From Luteibacter aegosomatissinici (GTDB lineage: Bacteria; Pseudomonadota; Gammaproteobacteria; Xanthomonadales; Rhodanobacteraceae): a DNA stretch of 64,000 nt. The notes under the pieces are model-generated. The model made no database searches. It saw only the letters and a program-made list of their open reading frames with translations, and was not told the DNA's origin. The stretch lies in assembly GCF_023078495.1 (NCBI RefSeq), contig NZ_CP095742.1, positions 2,108,001-2,172,000 of the forward strand. Reading direction: 5' to 3'. Made by a program: the position numbers and the translations under genes. Shown piece after piece: positions 26,621-33,080 of the stretch; the stretch's first letter is position 1; the number at the start of each line of letters is the position of its first letter.

Positions 26621-27592
26621 TTAGAGGTAGTAGCCAGCGAGAGCGAGACCGCCGCCGATAACAGCGCCAGCACCAGCACCAATGGGGCCACCCGCTGCCC
26701 CGATAGTTGCACCAGTTGCAGCACCAGCGAGAGCGCCGCCACCTGCGGCTGCGACGGCACCGCCAGCGGTACGCGGCTTGTAGGCAGGGTTGAGGCCACT
26801 CGTCGCCGAACTGGTGAAGTTGCCCGCAGACGAGTTCAGGGCATTGCCAAGGTTGGCGAGGCGCTGCTGGTCATAGCCGTACATCCGCTGGTACCAGTCG
26901 TTGTACTGCTGGTCGATGTTGCCCTGGGCGAAGTCCTGCTGGACCTGGCCGAGACCGGCGAGCTGGCCGTTGTACTGGGCCTGCAAGGACTGAGCCCCAG
27001 TGAGGGCCTGGGAGGCACCAAGGATGTTGCTGGCGTTCTGCTGATTGGCAGCCAGTTGGTTCTGGAACCCCTGCTGCCATAGCTGCTGCTGATTTTGCAG
27101 GTCTTGGTAGCGAAGATTGGTCGTATTCGCGGCAAGGCGGTCAGCAAGCGTCTACTGGCTATCCTGCTGGGCCTACGCCATGGCCGAGCCACCGAATGCG
27201 CCGCCCTGTGAGAACTGGGCCGCGAGCTGGGGAACGGCAGACTTGTTGTAGGCGTTGATCGTGTCCTGATTGGACTGGGCGATGACCTGATTGAGATTGC
27301 CGCTGCCTGCGTAGGGATTGCTACCGGCGTTGACGTTGTACGCGCCCCCAAGAACGCTGTTCAGGGCGTTCTGCTGGGCCCCACTGCCTTGTGCACCTAG
27401 CCAGGCGTTACCTAGGGCCTGCTGCTGCCCGCTGGACAGGTTGGCGTTGAGCTAGCCGTCATAGGAGACGTAGGGCTTGTTATTGACCTGATTGGTCTGG
27501 TTAAAGAACTAGCTGTACTCGTTGGACAGCCAAGCCGGGAGTTCGGTCTTGGTCGTCGTCGTGGTGCTTTTCGGTTGTCCACCGCCGCCCAT
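26621..27592 (-). CDS. Glycine-zipper internal-virion-like protein with four in-frame TAG codons
   Basis: 324 codons from ATG 27590-27592 (GAGG seven bases upstream) to TAA 26621-26623. TAG occurs at codons 28, 47, 140 and 147 (27509-27511, 27452-27454, 27173-27175, 27152-27154); there is no in-frame TAA or TGA. The frame is plainly coding throughout: a Thr-rich start (MGGGGQPKSTTTTTKTELPA), then a Gln/Asn-rich middle (NLRYQDLQNQQQLWQQGFQN), then a Gly/Ala zipper at the C-terminus (GAAGGPIGAGAGAVIGGGLA). TAG contexts such as SAMA-TAG-AQQDSQ-TAG-TLADRL fit Gln. Gln is coded mainly by CAG here. A reader using the standard code would see only the last 121 codons. Confidence 0.75.
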
Positions 27593-27622
27593 ATTGCAAC
27601 CTCATAGATTGGTGTTTGGTCC

Positions 27623-27679
27623 GCCCTACCGTAAAAGTGAGCCGTGCATTACCCGGCACGGCGTCGGGCGAGGTAGGGC
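27623..27679 (-). other. Nested stem-loop in the late-operon leader
   Basis: Outer arms GCCCTACC (27623-27630) and GGTAGGGC (27672-27679) enclose an inner perfect stem GCCGTGC (27641-27647) / GCACGGC (27656-27662). It lies 31 bases upstream of the four-TAG gene and would be in the leader if late transcription starts further right. No T run follows on the minus strand, so it is not an ordinary terminator. Confidence 0.5.
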
Positions 27680-27735
27680 CTTGGGCGGCAAGGGTCCCTA
27701 TGACTTATGCCATTTCCGGGGTGTGTTTCCGTCCG

Positions 27736-28992
27736 CTATACCTGCCGCACAAACCCAATCTGTATCCAACCCTGGTCAGGAAATAGAATTCTCCCATCCG
27801 GCATCACCGCATAAGCGACAAAGCGCGTTTGATAAACCCAAGCCTCTCCATGGTTCGGTTGCGGCGGGGCGACTGCCCATCCAACTTGAAACCATTCACC
27901 CGTGTAAATATTCCGCACAAAGATGAAGCCCTGACTATTGATCAAGAACTGAATGGGACTATTCGGAAGCCCACTGCCATCGGCAAAAAACGCTTGCGCT
28001 ACGATCCGAACCTGCTGGGTGTACACCTGCGGGCTCACGCTCATATCGGGTCCGTTGCTCGGAACCGGCAGCGCTGACTGCGATGCAAGTGCAAGGGTGC
28101 CAGTTCCATCATCCGACGAGCGTGACTCGTAGGCCGACGCAACTTGAGATGCATTGCTTCGTGCTTGTCCCTCTACAGCATTACCGCCATCACGAATGTA
28201 TTCCCACGCGAATCGCTCAATGCCCCAATCCCCGTACTGTTTCACGTGGGTAAGTTCATGCGCCCACCATTCTGGCTCCTCGGAAACGTCTGGCGGTTCA
28301 CGATTGAAGACGATCGTATCCCCGACTGTTACCGCATAATCAGCCCCCATGAATCGGTTGCTTCGCCCGATCAAGTTAGGGAGCGTTATCTCAATTTGCC
28401 CAACCGCGTATCTGGCACGACCGAGGGTTGATTCATCGATCAGTCCGCGAAAAGCCAGTTTGACACTATCGGGAATCGGCTTGGAGCGTGAGTAGTGTTG
28501 GTCACGCGCAGCTTGGAGTGCAGCTGCTAACGGTGCGGCTGCGATCTGAAGTGGGTTCTGACCCCTCAGTGCATTTGCAGCCCCACCGGCGGTTGCAGAT
28601 GCAAGGTCAGTATTTAGCTCGGTACTAAACGTAGCAACGTCAAAGATGAAGGCGCCAGAGTCACCTACCCACTTCTGCGCGTATCGTTGAGCACGATTGT
28701 AAAGATATTGCTGGGGCTGGCGCGCCAGAGATGCGCCACCTTCAACCAAATCGCCGGTTGACGATGCCACTTGCTGGAGTGGTGCGAGAATGTCACTAGA
28801 GCTCTTTTGCCCCACAGCAGCCTGGGCAGCGTTGACCACCACCTGGGTGGGCGCAACCGTCCCCTGATAAACGACGGTGCCTGCGTCGCCCAGTGTCCTC
28901 TTGGCGTCACTCCAGAAATCGGCAGATGCCCCGCCAGATACCGTCAGCAATGCAAAAAGCAACGTATTTGCCGCAAATGCTCGATGCGTCAT
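27736..28992 (-). CDS. Exported DUF4157-domain protein, prophage cargo
   Basis: 418 residues with a signal peptide (FALLTVSGGASA), a helical N-terminal region, a DUF4157 zinc-metalloprotease-like motif (EPEWWAHELTHVKQYGDWGIER; HELTH) at about 240, and a C-terminal beta-rich domain with repeated Trp/Phe strands (VRNIYTGEWFQVGWAV). DUF4157 proteins are often secreted effectors or toxin parts. I start at ATG 28990-28992; 30 upstream codons precede the signal peptide and are excluded. It ends in TAG (27736-27738); with TAG read as sense it would run 24 codons to TAA. Confidence 0.7.
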   Translation of the reverse strand: MTHRAFAANTLLFALLTVSGGASADFWSDAKRTLGDAGTVVYQGTVAPTQVVVNAAQAAVGQKSSSDILAPLQQVASSTGDLVEGGASLARQPQQYLYNRAQRYAQKWVGDSGAFIFDVATFSTELNTDLASATAGGAANALRGQNPLQIAAAPLAAALQAARDQHYSRSKPIPDSVKLAFRGLIDESTLGRARYAVGQIEITLPNLIGRSNRFMGADYAVTVGDTIVFNREPPDVSEEPEWWAHELTHVKQYGDWGIERFAWEYIRDGGNAVEGQARSNASQVASAYESRSSDDGTGTLALASQSALPVPSNGPDMSVSPQVYTQQVRIVAQAFFADGSGLPNSPIQFLINSQGFIFVRNIYTGEWFQVGWAVAPPQPNHGEAWVYQTRFVAYAVMPDGRILFPDQGWIQIGFVRQV

Positions 28993-29202
28993 GACTCGCT
29001 CTCCCCGTGCAGTATGTGCACTCCACTCTTCCCCCCCAGGGTGAGCTGATGCCTTGGTGCCGCTGAGCGCAATATGTCGCACGTAGGATTTGCCAACTTC
29101 GCGGTACTCAATAGATCATACGAAGAACTACCTAGTTCGCAGCGCGGCGAACCGCACGACGTGTCTACCACGGCAAGAACGGAGCATAATTCCTGCGTGA
29201 AA

Positions 29203-29469
29203 ATGGTTGATGAAGATGCAATTCTTCGATTCGCCCAGCTAAATGCCGAGGCGATCGCGATGAATGACGCGGCCTTGGCGGACGATCTGGACGAGGCAAG
29301 GTTTCGTGCGCATCTGATTAGGACGGCCGCTGAGGAAATGGGCCTGTCCGAGGTGGTGGAGGCTGCCCAGGACGTAGTAGTCCTTCTTAGGGCGCCGGGT
29401 ACAGTGCCGTTACCTGATTACGGCCACGCAATGCTCAGGCTGGCAAGAATCCTCACACCTAGGGATTGA
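29203..29469 (+). CDS. Hypothetical protein, 88 residues
   Basis: I start at ATG 29203 (MVDEDAILRFAQ); a GTG two codons upstream is possible. Acidic, all-alpha sequence (FAQLNAEAIAMNDAALADDL, FRAHLIRTAAEEMGLSEVVE), ending PDYGHAMLRLARILTPRD. No family recognised. It is divergent from the DUF4157 gene. Confidence 0.5.
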   Translation: MVDEDAILRFAQLNAEAIAMNDAALADDLDEARFRAHLIRTAAEEMGLSEVVEAAQDVVVLLRAPGTVPLPDYGHAMLRLARILTPRD

Positions 29470-29707
29470 GCCGGAGCACGATACGAGCGTAAGATGCTTC
29501 CATGGCCTCACGGCCATCAGGCTTGGCAATTATCAAAGCACTTTTCGCCGAGTTCATTTGCACCGCGTTTGGCATGGATACCGCCTTGGCCCGCATCGCA
29601 GTCGCTACAGCATTGGATTTAATCCTAATGGCTTTTGATGGCTCTGAAGGAGGGCATAACATGGCAATTCATGGTGTTTTCATGGGTATGAATACTGTAG
29701 GGGTTCT
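29470..29707. other. Region with conflicting weak ORFs
   Basis: A plus-strand frame (29502-29759) and a minus-strand frame (29459-29662) overlap and both have plausible composition. Neither has a good ribosome site. The plus frame runs into the RNA gene at 29708. I cannot choose between them, and there may be no gene. The motif ATTCATG recurs at 29671, 29730 and nearby. Confidence 0.35.
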
Positions 29708-29804
29708 GCGGGGACCAAGGCGGGGTATTCATGTCAGCGGTGAAGTGATTAGGCGTTAAGTGTGCCAAGAGGCCCTATGGGGTTCGACTCCCCTCCCCGC
29801 ACCA
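29708..29804 (+). ncRNA. 97-nt RNA with tRNA-like 3' end, class unresolved
   Basis: The 5' seven bases GCGGGGA (29708-29714) pair perfectly with TCCCCGC before A-CCA (29801-29804). A T-arm-like hairpin GGGG-TTCGACT-CCCC directly precedes that 3' strand, and a Rho-independent terminator starts 11 bases after CCA. The T stem has only four pairs. An inner hairpin TTCA/TGAA encloses a nine-base loop containing GCGG, D-arm-like. I cannot draw a standard anticodon arm and see no CTA anticodon. It lacks tmRNA hallmarks such as a tag reading frame. It could be an aberrant tRNA, a tRNA fragment acquired from another attachment site, or a new small RNA. Confidence 0.5.
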
Positions 29805-29814
29805 ATTCTGAAGA

Positions 29815-29840
29815 GGCTGCCCACGAGGCGGCCTTTTCTT
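29815..29840 (+). terminator. Terminator of the tRNA-like RNA
   Basis: Seven-pair stem GGCTGCC (29815-29821) / GGCGGCC (29827-29833) with loop CACGA, followed by TTTTCTT. The T run exists only for plus-strand transcripts, so it serves the RNA at 29708. It abuts the convergent gene at 29840. Confidence 0.75.
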
Positions 29841-30475
29841 TAACCCAACACCGCAAGGAAGCGGCTGGCTGCCTCAGACAGCCATCGCCTCATCATGGCC
29901 TCGGCTTTCCCCGTAAGCTCACGGTAGGTGCTGGCGCGTAGTCCTAGCTGCCGGGCCCGGTCATCCTTGGAGATCGCAGCCCGCCCACACAGGATTCGCT
30001 GCATGGCGTCCGTAAGCGCCTCCCATGCGAACGCATTGCGAAGGCATGCCAGGCCGTATAGCTCCACGGTCGGCCAGTACCTATGTACATCGCCCGTGGC
30101 GTACAGGAGAAGGGTAGCCTCTAGGGGGCCGTCCAGTTTCGCTATAGCCAATGCTCCTAGCGCGTCCCAGGACGGGTTATAGATCGGGTTGGCGGTGAAC
30201 TTGTGGTATCGCCATGACCGGAGGCGACGGGTGACGATTTTCCCCTCGTCGTCCCGAAGGGTGGGCACAAGTACCTTTCGCTTACCCCTTCGTTCCTCAC
30301 GCTCAGCCACGAAAAGCTCGCGAGGATTCCCGAGGTCTCCCGAGGATGAATCGAGGGGGCGCTCGTAGTTCACCCGCGATATCCAGGGTGTACCGCAAGC
30401 GAAAGCGGTAGCCAGGATACGTGCCGCCCTCTCGACCATTTCTTGCTGGGTTTCGGCCCGCCCGCCGTCCGCCAT
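29840..30475 (-). CDS. Putative phage late-gene regulator (antiterminator-like)
   Basis: 211 residues. The C-terminal part has a helix-turn-helix of the sigma-region-4/antiterminator-Q kind (ISKDDRARQLGLRASTYREL) and a terminal helix. The N-terminal part is basic (REERRGKRKVLVPTLRD). Position between the control operon and the late block fits a late regulator. Known families of this shape include phage Q-like proteins; assignment is inferred. It starts at ATG 30473-30475 and stops with TAA. Confidence 0.5.
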   Translation of the reverse strand: MADGGRAETQQEMVERAARILATAFACGTPWISRVNYERPLDSSSGDLGNPRELFVAEREERRGKRKVLVPTLRDDEGKIVTRRLRSWRYHKFTANPIYNPSWDALGALAIAKLDGPLEATLLLYATGDVHRYWPTVELYGLACLRNAFAWEALTDAMQRILCGRAAISKDDRARQLGLRASTYRELTGKAEAMMRRWLSEAASRFLAVLG

Positions 30476-30478
30476 GGG

Positions 30479-30772
30479 TCAAGCTTCCATGCGATGTCGC
30501 TGGGCTACCAATTGCTCATGGCGTCGCCATGCCCATCGGCGATAGGGAACTGCTAGCAAAGTGCAAGCACCAAGCTGCACCCGCTGGATGTCCGGCTTTC
30601 GGTTGTTCCAGCCTGGCGACCGTTGGGTAACGGTGAGAGCGTTACTAACAGCGTTACTTTCTGTCCGCATCTTGTCCGCTTTCGATGCGGACAGCCTCGA
30701 TGCGTCGGCACGCGTCACTGACGCGTCGTTTGGGGTCGTTGGGTGGTATACGGGGAGATAGTGGATGCTCAT
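30479..30772 (-). CDS. Hypothetical protein, 97 residues, uncertain
   Basis: Open frame from ATG 30770-30772 to TGA 30479-30481, four bases before the next gene's start. Basic, Ser/Thr-rich, with no recognised domain and no clear ribosome site. It fits the operon by position only. The frame could be chance in GC-rich DNA. Confidence 0.35.
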   Translation of the reverse strand: MSIHYLPVYHPTTPNDASVTRADASRLSASKADKMRTESNAVSNALTVTQRSPGWNNRKPDIQRVQLGACTLLAVPYRRWAWRRHEQLVAQRHRMEA

Positions 30773-30804
30773 AAACCGTAGAGCCCTTGGTAAATATTAA
30801 AGGA

Positions 30805-30939
30805 GCCCGATAGTCGGGGCACAAACACCGGTAAAAAGGTCAGAACTGACCCGATGGTCGGGGCGATTACGAGGCAAGTCACGCCACTTTCTTCTCGATT
30901 GACCCGATGGTCGGGGTACATTGACCCGATAGTCGGGGT
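30805..30939. repeat. Four palindromic iteron-like repeats
   Basis: Four copies of CCCGATrGTCGGG, starting at 30806, 30850, 30903 and 30925, each an inverted repeat (CCCGA/TCGGG) with a three-base centre. Copies 2-4 share the wider consensus GACCCGATrGTCGGGG. The last two lie in the coding end of the gene at 30879-31370, whose C-terminus therefore reads CTPTIGS. They may be binding sites for a replication or partition protein. Confidence 0.75.
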
Positions 30940-31370
30940 GGGACTTCTGTTTTTAGCGGCTCGCCATGAGTCCGCCATTTCGCTGATGCGACCGTGGTAA
31001 ACGGTACGTCCAGCGTTACTTTCGTCTCATGGATTGGAAACCATGTGTACCCGTACAGGCTAGGAGCGTGCATCCCGCCCTGACGTGTAAGCTCGATCAT
31101 CCCAGCACCTAACAATTCCCTGATCGCCCGTTGCAAGGTGTCTTTGGATTTCCAACCCTGAGTCTTCATCCACGACCAGGGAAGGGCGAGGTTCCCGTTG
31201 TTGAACCCGTTGTATCGCGCGCCCATGTCGAGAATGAGAGCTTTTGCTTTGTGACTAAGGCCCCGATAGTTCGGCGAGTTCAACACCGCTGCGGGCACGA
31301 TCAGGCGGTGTCCCTCCGCCGATGCTCCTTTCCCGGTATGCCTCGCTCGCTTGTCGTACCTGGGCTTCAT
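30879..31370 (-). CDS. Winged-helix replication/regulatory-like phage protein
   Basis: 163 residues from ATG 31368-31370, which overlaps the upstream stop (ATGA); an upstream extension is inside the previous gene. The core resembles a phage winged-helix module: HRLIVPAAVLNSPNYRGLSH, then KAKALILDMGARYNGFNNGN, then a DNA-binding segment WKSKDTLQRAIRELLGAGMI. Similar proteins sit in replication modules of small phages and plasmids. The palindromic repeats overlapping its 3' end are plausible targets. Confidence 0.6.
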   Translation of the reverse strand: MKPRYDKRARHTGKGASAEGHRLIVPAAVLNSPNYRGLSHKAKALILDMGARYNGFNNGNLALPWSWMKTQGWKSKDTLQRAIRELLGAGMIELTRQGGMHAPSLYGYTWFPIHETKVTLDVPFTTVASAKWRTHGEPLKTEVPPRLSGQCTPTIGSIEKKVA

Positions 31371-31777
31371 TGCGAACCTCCCGCCGCCGTAACTGCCTCT
31401 CCAAGCACTCCAACACAAGGGCCGGATGACTGGGGGAATACATCGGGCAGGGGGAGGTGTTGCGATCCTTGTAGCGAGTGGTGGAAACGCGCCCGTGCGA
31501 TATCGATACGGGAGCCCGTCTTAGCCGAAGCCTTGAGGCGTGACCTAATATCGGTCCAGCGGGCTTCCACCTTCGGCCACTCGCGAACGAGCGTGGCGAA
31601 CTGGTCCGGCTGCACAATGCCAGCGACGCGAGTTTGGCCTCCGGCCTTGACCAGCTCAGTGAGCAAGCTGCAAACACGCTCGCCTTGGATGTGTTGAGCG
31701 CGGGGCCAACGTGGATCCAGGGGGCAGATGTTCGCACTGCATGAGTCGAAGCGGGGGCACCGGGGAGCGGTACTCAT
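31367..31777 (-). CDS. Conserved hypothetical phage protein (Cys motif)
   Basis: 136 residues. The N-terminus has CPRFDSCSANICPLDPRW, a pattern common in small proteins of integrative elements, where Cys residues may bind metal. The remainder is helical (RVCSLLTELVKAGG, VEARWTDIRSRLKASAKTGS). Start ATG 31775-31777 overlaps the alpA stop, and its stop overlaps the next start, so the three genes are translationally coupled. Confidence 0.65.
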   Translation of the reverse strand: MSTAPRCPRFDSCSANICPLDPRWPRAQHIQGERVCSLLTELVKAGGQTRVAGIVQPDQFATLVREWPKVEARWTDIRSRLKASAKTGSRIDIARARFHHSLQGSQHLPLPDVFPQSSGPCVGVLGEAVTAAGGSQ

Positions 31778-32010
31778 GCGTCACCCCGTGAAACGGCAAT
31801 ACGCCCAGCCGCCCAAGACTGAATTTCCGCCTCGACCCACGCGCTGGTTGAGAGCGCCAGCTTTACGCGGCGAGGGAATTTTCCTGCCGCCTCCAGGCGG
31901 TATACCTGTGTCCCAGAAAGGCCGGTGCGCTCGCATACGGCAGGTAGGCGAAGGAACTTGATCGGGTTTTCGGGCACAAACGGGCCCGACACGTCGCTCA
32001 TAAGTGACAT
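31774..32010 (-). CDS. AlpA-family excisionase/regulator
   Basis: 78 residues from ATG 32008-32010 with GGAATCTCCC upstream. It is a small winged-HTH: KFLRLPAVCERTGLSGTQVY then RLEAAGKFPRRVKLALSTSA and WVEAEIQSWAAGRI. AlpA proteins activate or direct excision of P4-type elements. It leads the coupled operon with the next two genes. Two inverted repeats just upstream (32048-32079) are candidate operators. Confidence 0.82.
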   Translation of the reverse strand: MSLMSDVSGPFVPENPIKFLRLPAVCERTGLSGTQVYRLEAAGKFPRRVKLALSTSAWVEAEIQSWAAGRIAVSRGDA

Positions 32011-32047
32011 GGGAGATTCCAGTTGAGCCGGTCCCGAGCGAGTGCCT

Positions 32048-32079
32048 TGCAACGTTGTAGGTAACTACCTACGATGCAA
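32048..32079. promoter_or_regulatory. Nested inverted repeat upstream of alpA (candidate operator)
   Basis: Inner arms GTAGGT (32057-32062) / ACCTAC (32067-32072) with four-base spacer, and outer arms TTGCA (32048-32052) / TGCAA (32075-32079). The same half-site appears at 32308-32331, suggesting one repressor binds both. Confidence 0.6.
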
Positions 32080-32122
32080 GCGCCGCTGCCGGGAGAGCAC
32101 GGCCTTAGTTAGCAAGACTCCT

Positions 32123-32155
32123 AGCCCTCACCGTTGCGAGCGGTGGGGGCTTTTT
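32123..32155 (+). terminator. Terminator-like hairpin on the plus strand
   Basis: AGCCCTCACCG / CGGTGGGGGCT with a seven-base loop, followed by TTTTT. Nothing coding is upstream on this strand, so a short antisense or leader RNA may end here. An alternative is a cryptic structure. Confidence 0.5.
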
Positions 32156-32656
32156 GTTGCCCCCAAAGAAGGTCTAGAAGCGCATCCACGTCCCGCTTTC
32201 GTCCCAATGCGTGCCATCACGAAGGATGGTGTTGTAAGGCGTAGCCGGTTCGCTTGGGTGAAAGATATACCCCACAGTGGCGCGTATAAGGCTTGACAAG
32301 AAAAACCTTACCTATCGAACCATGTAGGTAATGGTCTCGTTCGCTCGACTTCGTATCGCCCTGGAAGCGTTGCAGACGCCACGCGGTTAGATAAACCGCT
32401 CCGAAACGACGACTTTCCCCGGGATTTCCGGTCCGTTTGGGGACGGCCCGCCGCGCCGTGGCGTTTTCGGCTGCGTCAGCCCTCGCCGTTCCACTACCAA
32501 AACACCTCCATCGCTTATGCAGCCCTCCCCAGTTCGCAATGACCGAGCTAATGCCATTAGATACAGTTGCTTAGGCTGTCCGCGAACTCACTGACTTCCG
32601 TGCATTGGAAGGGAAAATCAGGCCCAGCCGTTCACTTTGTGCCAGTTCGTTAAACG
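32156..32656. other. Non-coding control region of the prophage
   Basis: No convincing gene. It holds TTGACA at 32293-32298 (a possible -35 on the plus strand without a well-spaced -10) and the inverted repeat at 32308-32331. No repressor gene was found next to it. Confidence 0.4.
32308..32331. promoter_or_regulatory. Second inverted repeat with the TAGGTA half-site
   Basis: TTACCTA (32308-32314) / TAGGTAA (32325-32331), ten-base spacer. It shares the TAGGT/ACCTA half-site with 32048-32079, and TTGACA lies ten bases upstream. A repressor-operator pair is inferred. Confidence 0.5.
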
Positions 32657-32682
32657 AAAAAGCCCGCCGGTTAGGGCGGGCT
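32657..32682 (-). terminator. Terminator after the gene at 32709
   Basis: AGCCCGCC / GGGCGGGCT stem with a short loop and an A5 run on the plus-strand left side, so it acts on minus-strand transcripts that come from 32990 or the integrase. Confidence 0.75.
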
Positions 32683-32708
32683 CGAATACATGGGATGGGG
32701 ACAGCTGA

Positions 32709-32990
32709 TCAGCCTTGGACACTTTCACGCGGAGTAATTCGCCGATCGGCCAGCTCGTTCCGGGCAGCTTTGGCTTGACGGAGAAGATCCGAAATCGCCC
32801 AAAGGACATTGTCCTGAATCTCCTCACACATGCCTCGGAAGGAATCACCGTTAACCCCATAGGTCATATGGATCAACGAATCCGCCTTGTCGATGTTCGT
32901 GGCTATGAGATTCTTCAAATCGAGATCGTCCAGGGACTCAATAGGGACGAGCTTCCCGGCCATGCTCAGAGCTACACTTTCGTTACCCAT
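32709..32990 (-). CDS. Hypothetical phage protein, 93 residues
   Basis: Acidic helical protein (MGNESVALSMAGKLVPIESL, then DDLDLKNLIATNIDKADSLI). The frame starts at ATG 32988-32990 with GGAG eight bases upstream and stops at TGA 32709-32711, just before a terminator. No family recognised. It lies between the integrase and the terminator, so it may be co-transcribed with the integrase. Confidence 0.6.
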   Translation of the reverse strand: MGNESVALSMAGKLVPIESLDDLDLKNLIATNIDKADSLIHMTYGVNGDSFRGMCEEIQDNVLWAISDLLRQAKAARNELADRRITPRESVQG

Positions 32991-33080
32991 GATCGCGACT
33001 CCTGATGTCGTGGTGGTGGTTAGGCGGGCGGGGTGCTGCTACACCCTGTCCCGCCGCTTCTGACTATCGCGTCAGAATTC

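Noticed and set aside
29708-29804. Calling this a tRNA-Gln amber suppressor
   Set aside because: No cloverleaf with a CTA anticodon can be drawn; only the acceptor and T-arm fit.
29470-29804. Calling the region a tmRNA
   Set aside because: No tag reading frame or tmRNA 5' consensus, and no upstream strand pairing with the 3' acceptor at a distance of about 350 bases.
30769-30978. Short minus-strand frame spanning the iteron repeats
   Set aside because: It is shifted against the better-supported gene at 30879 and its peptide is made of the repeat itself.
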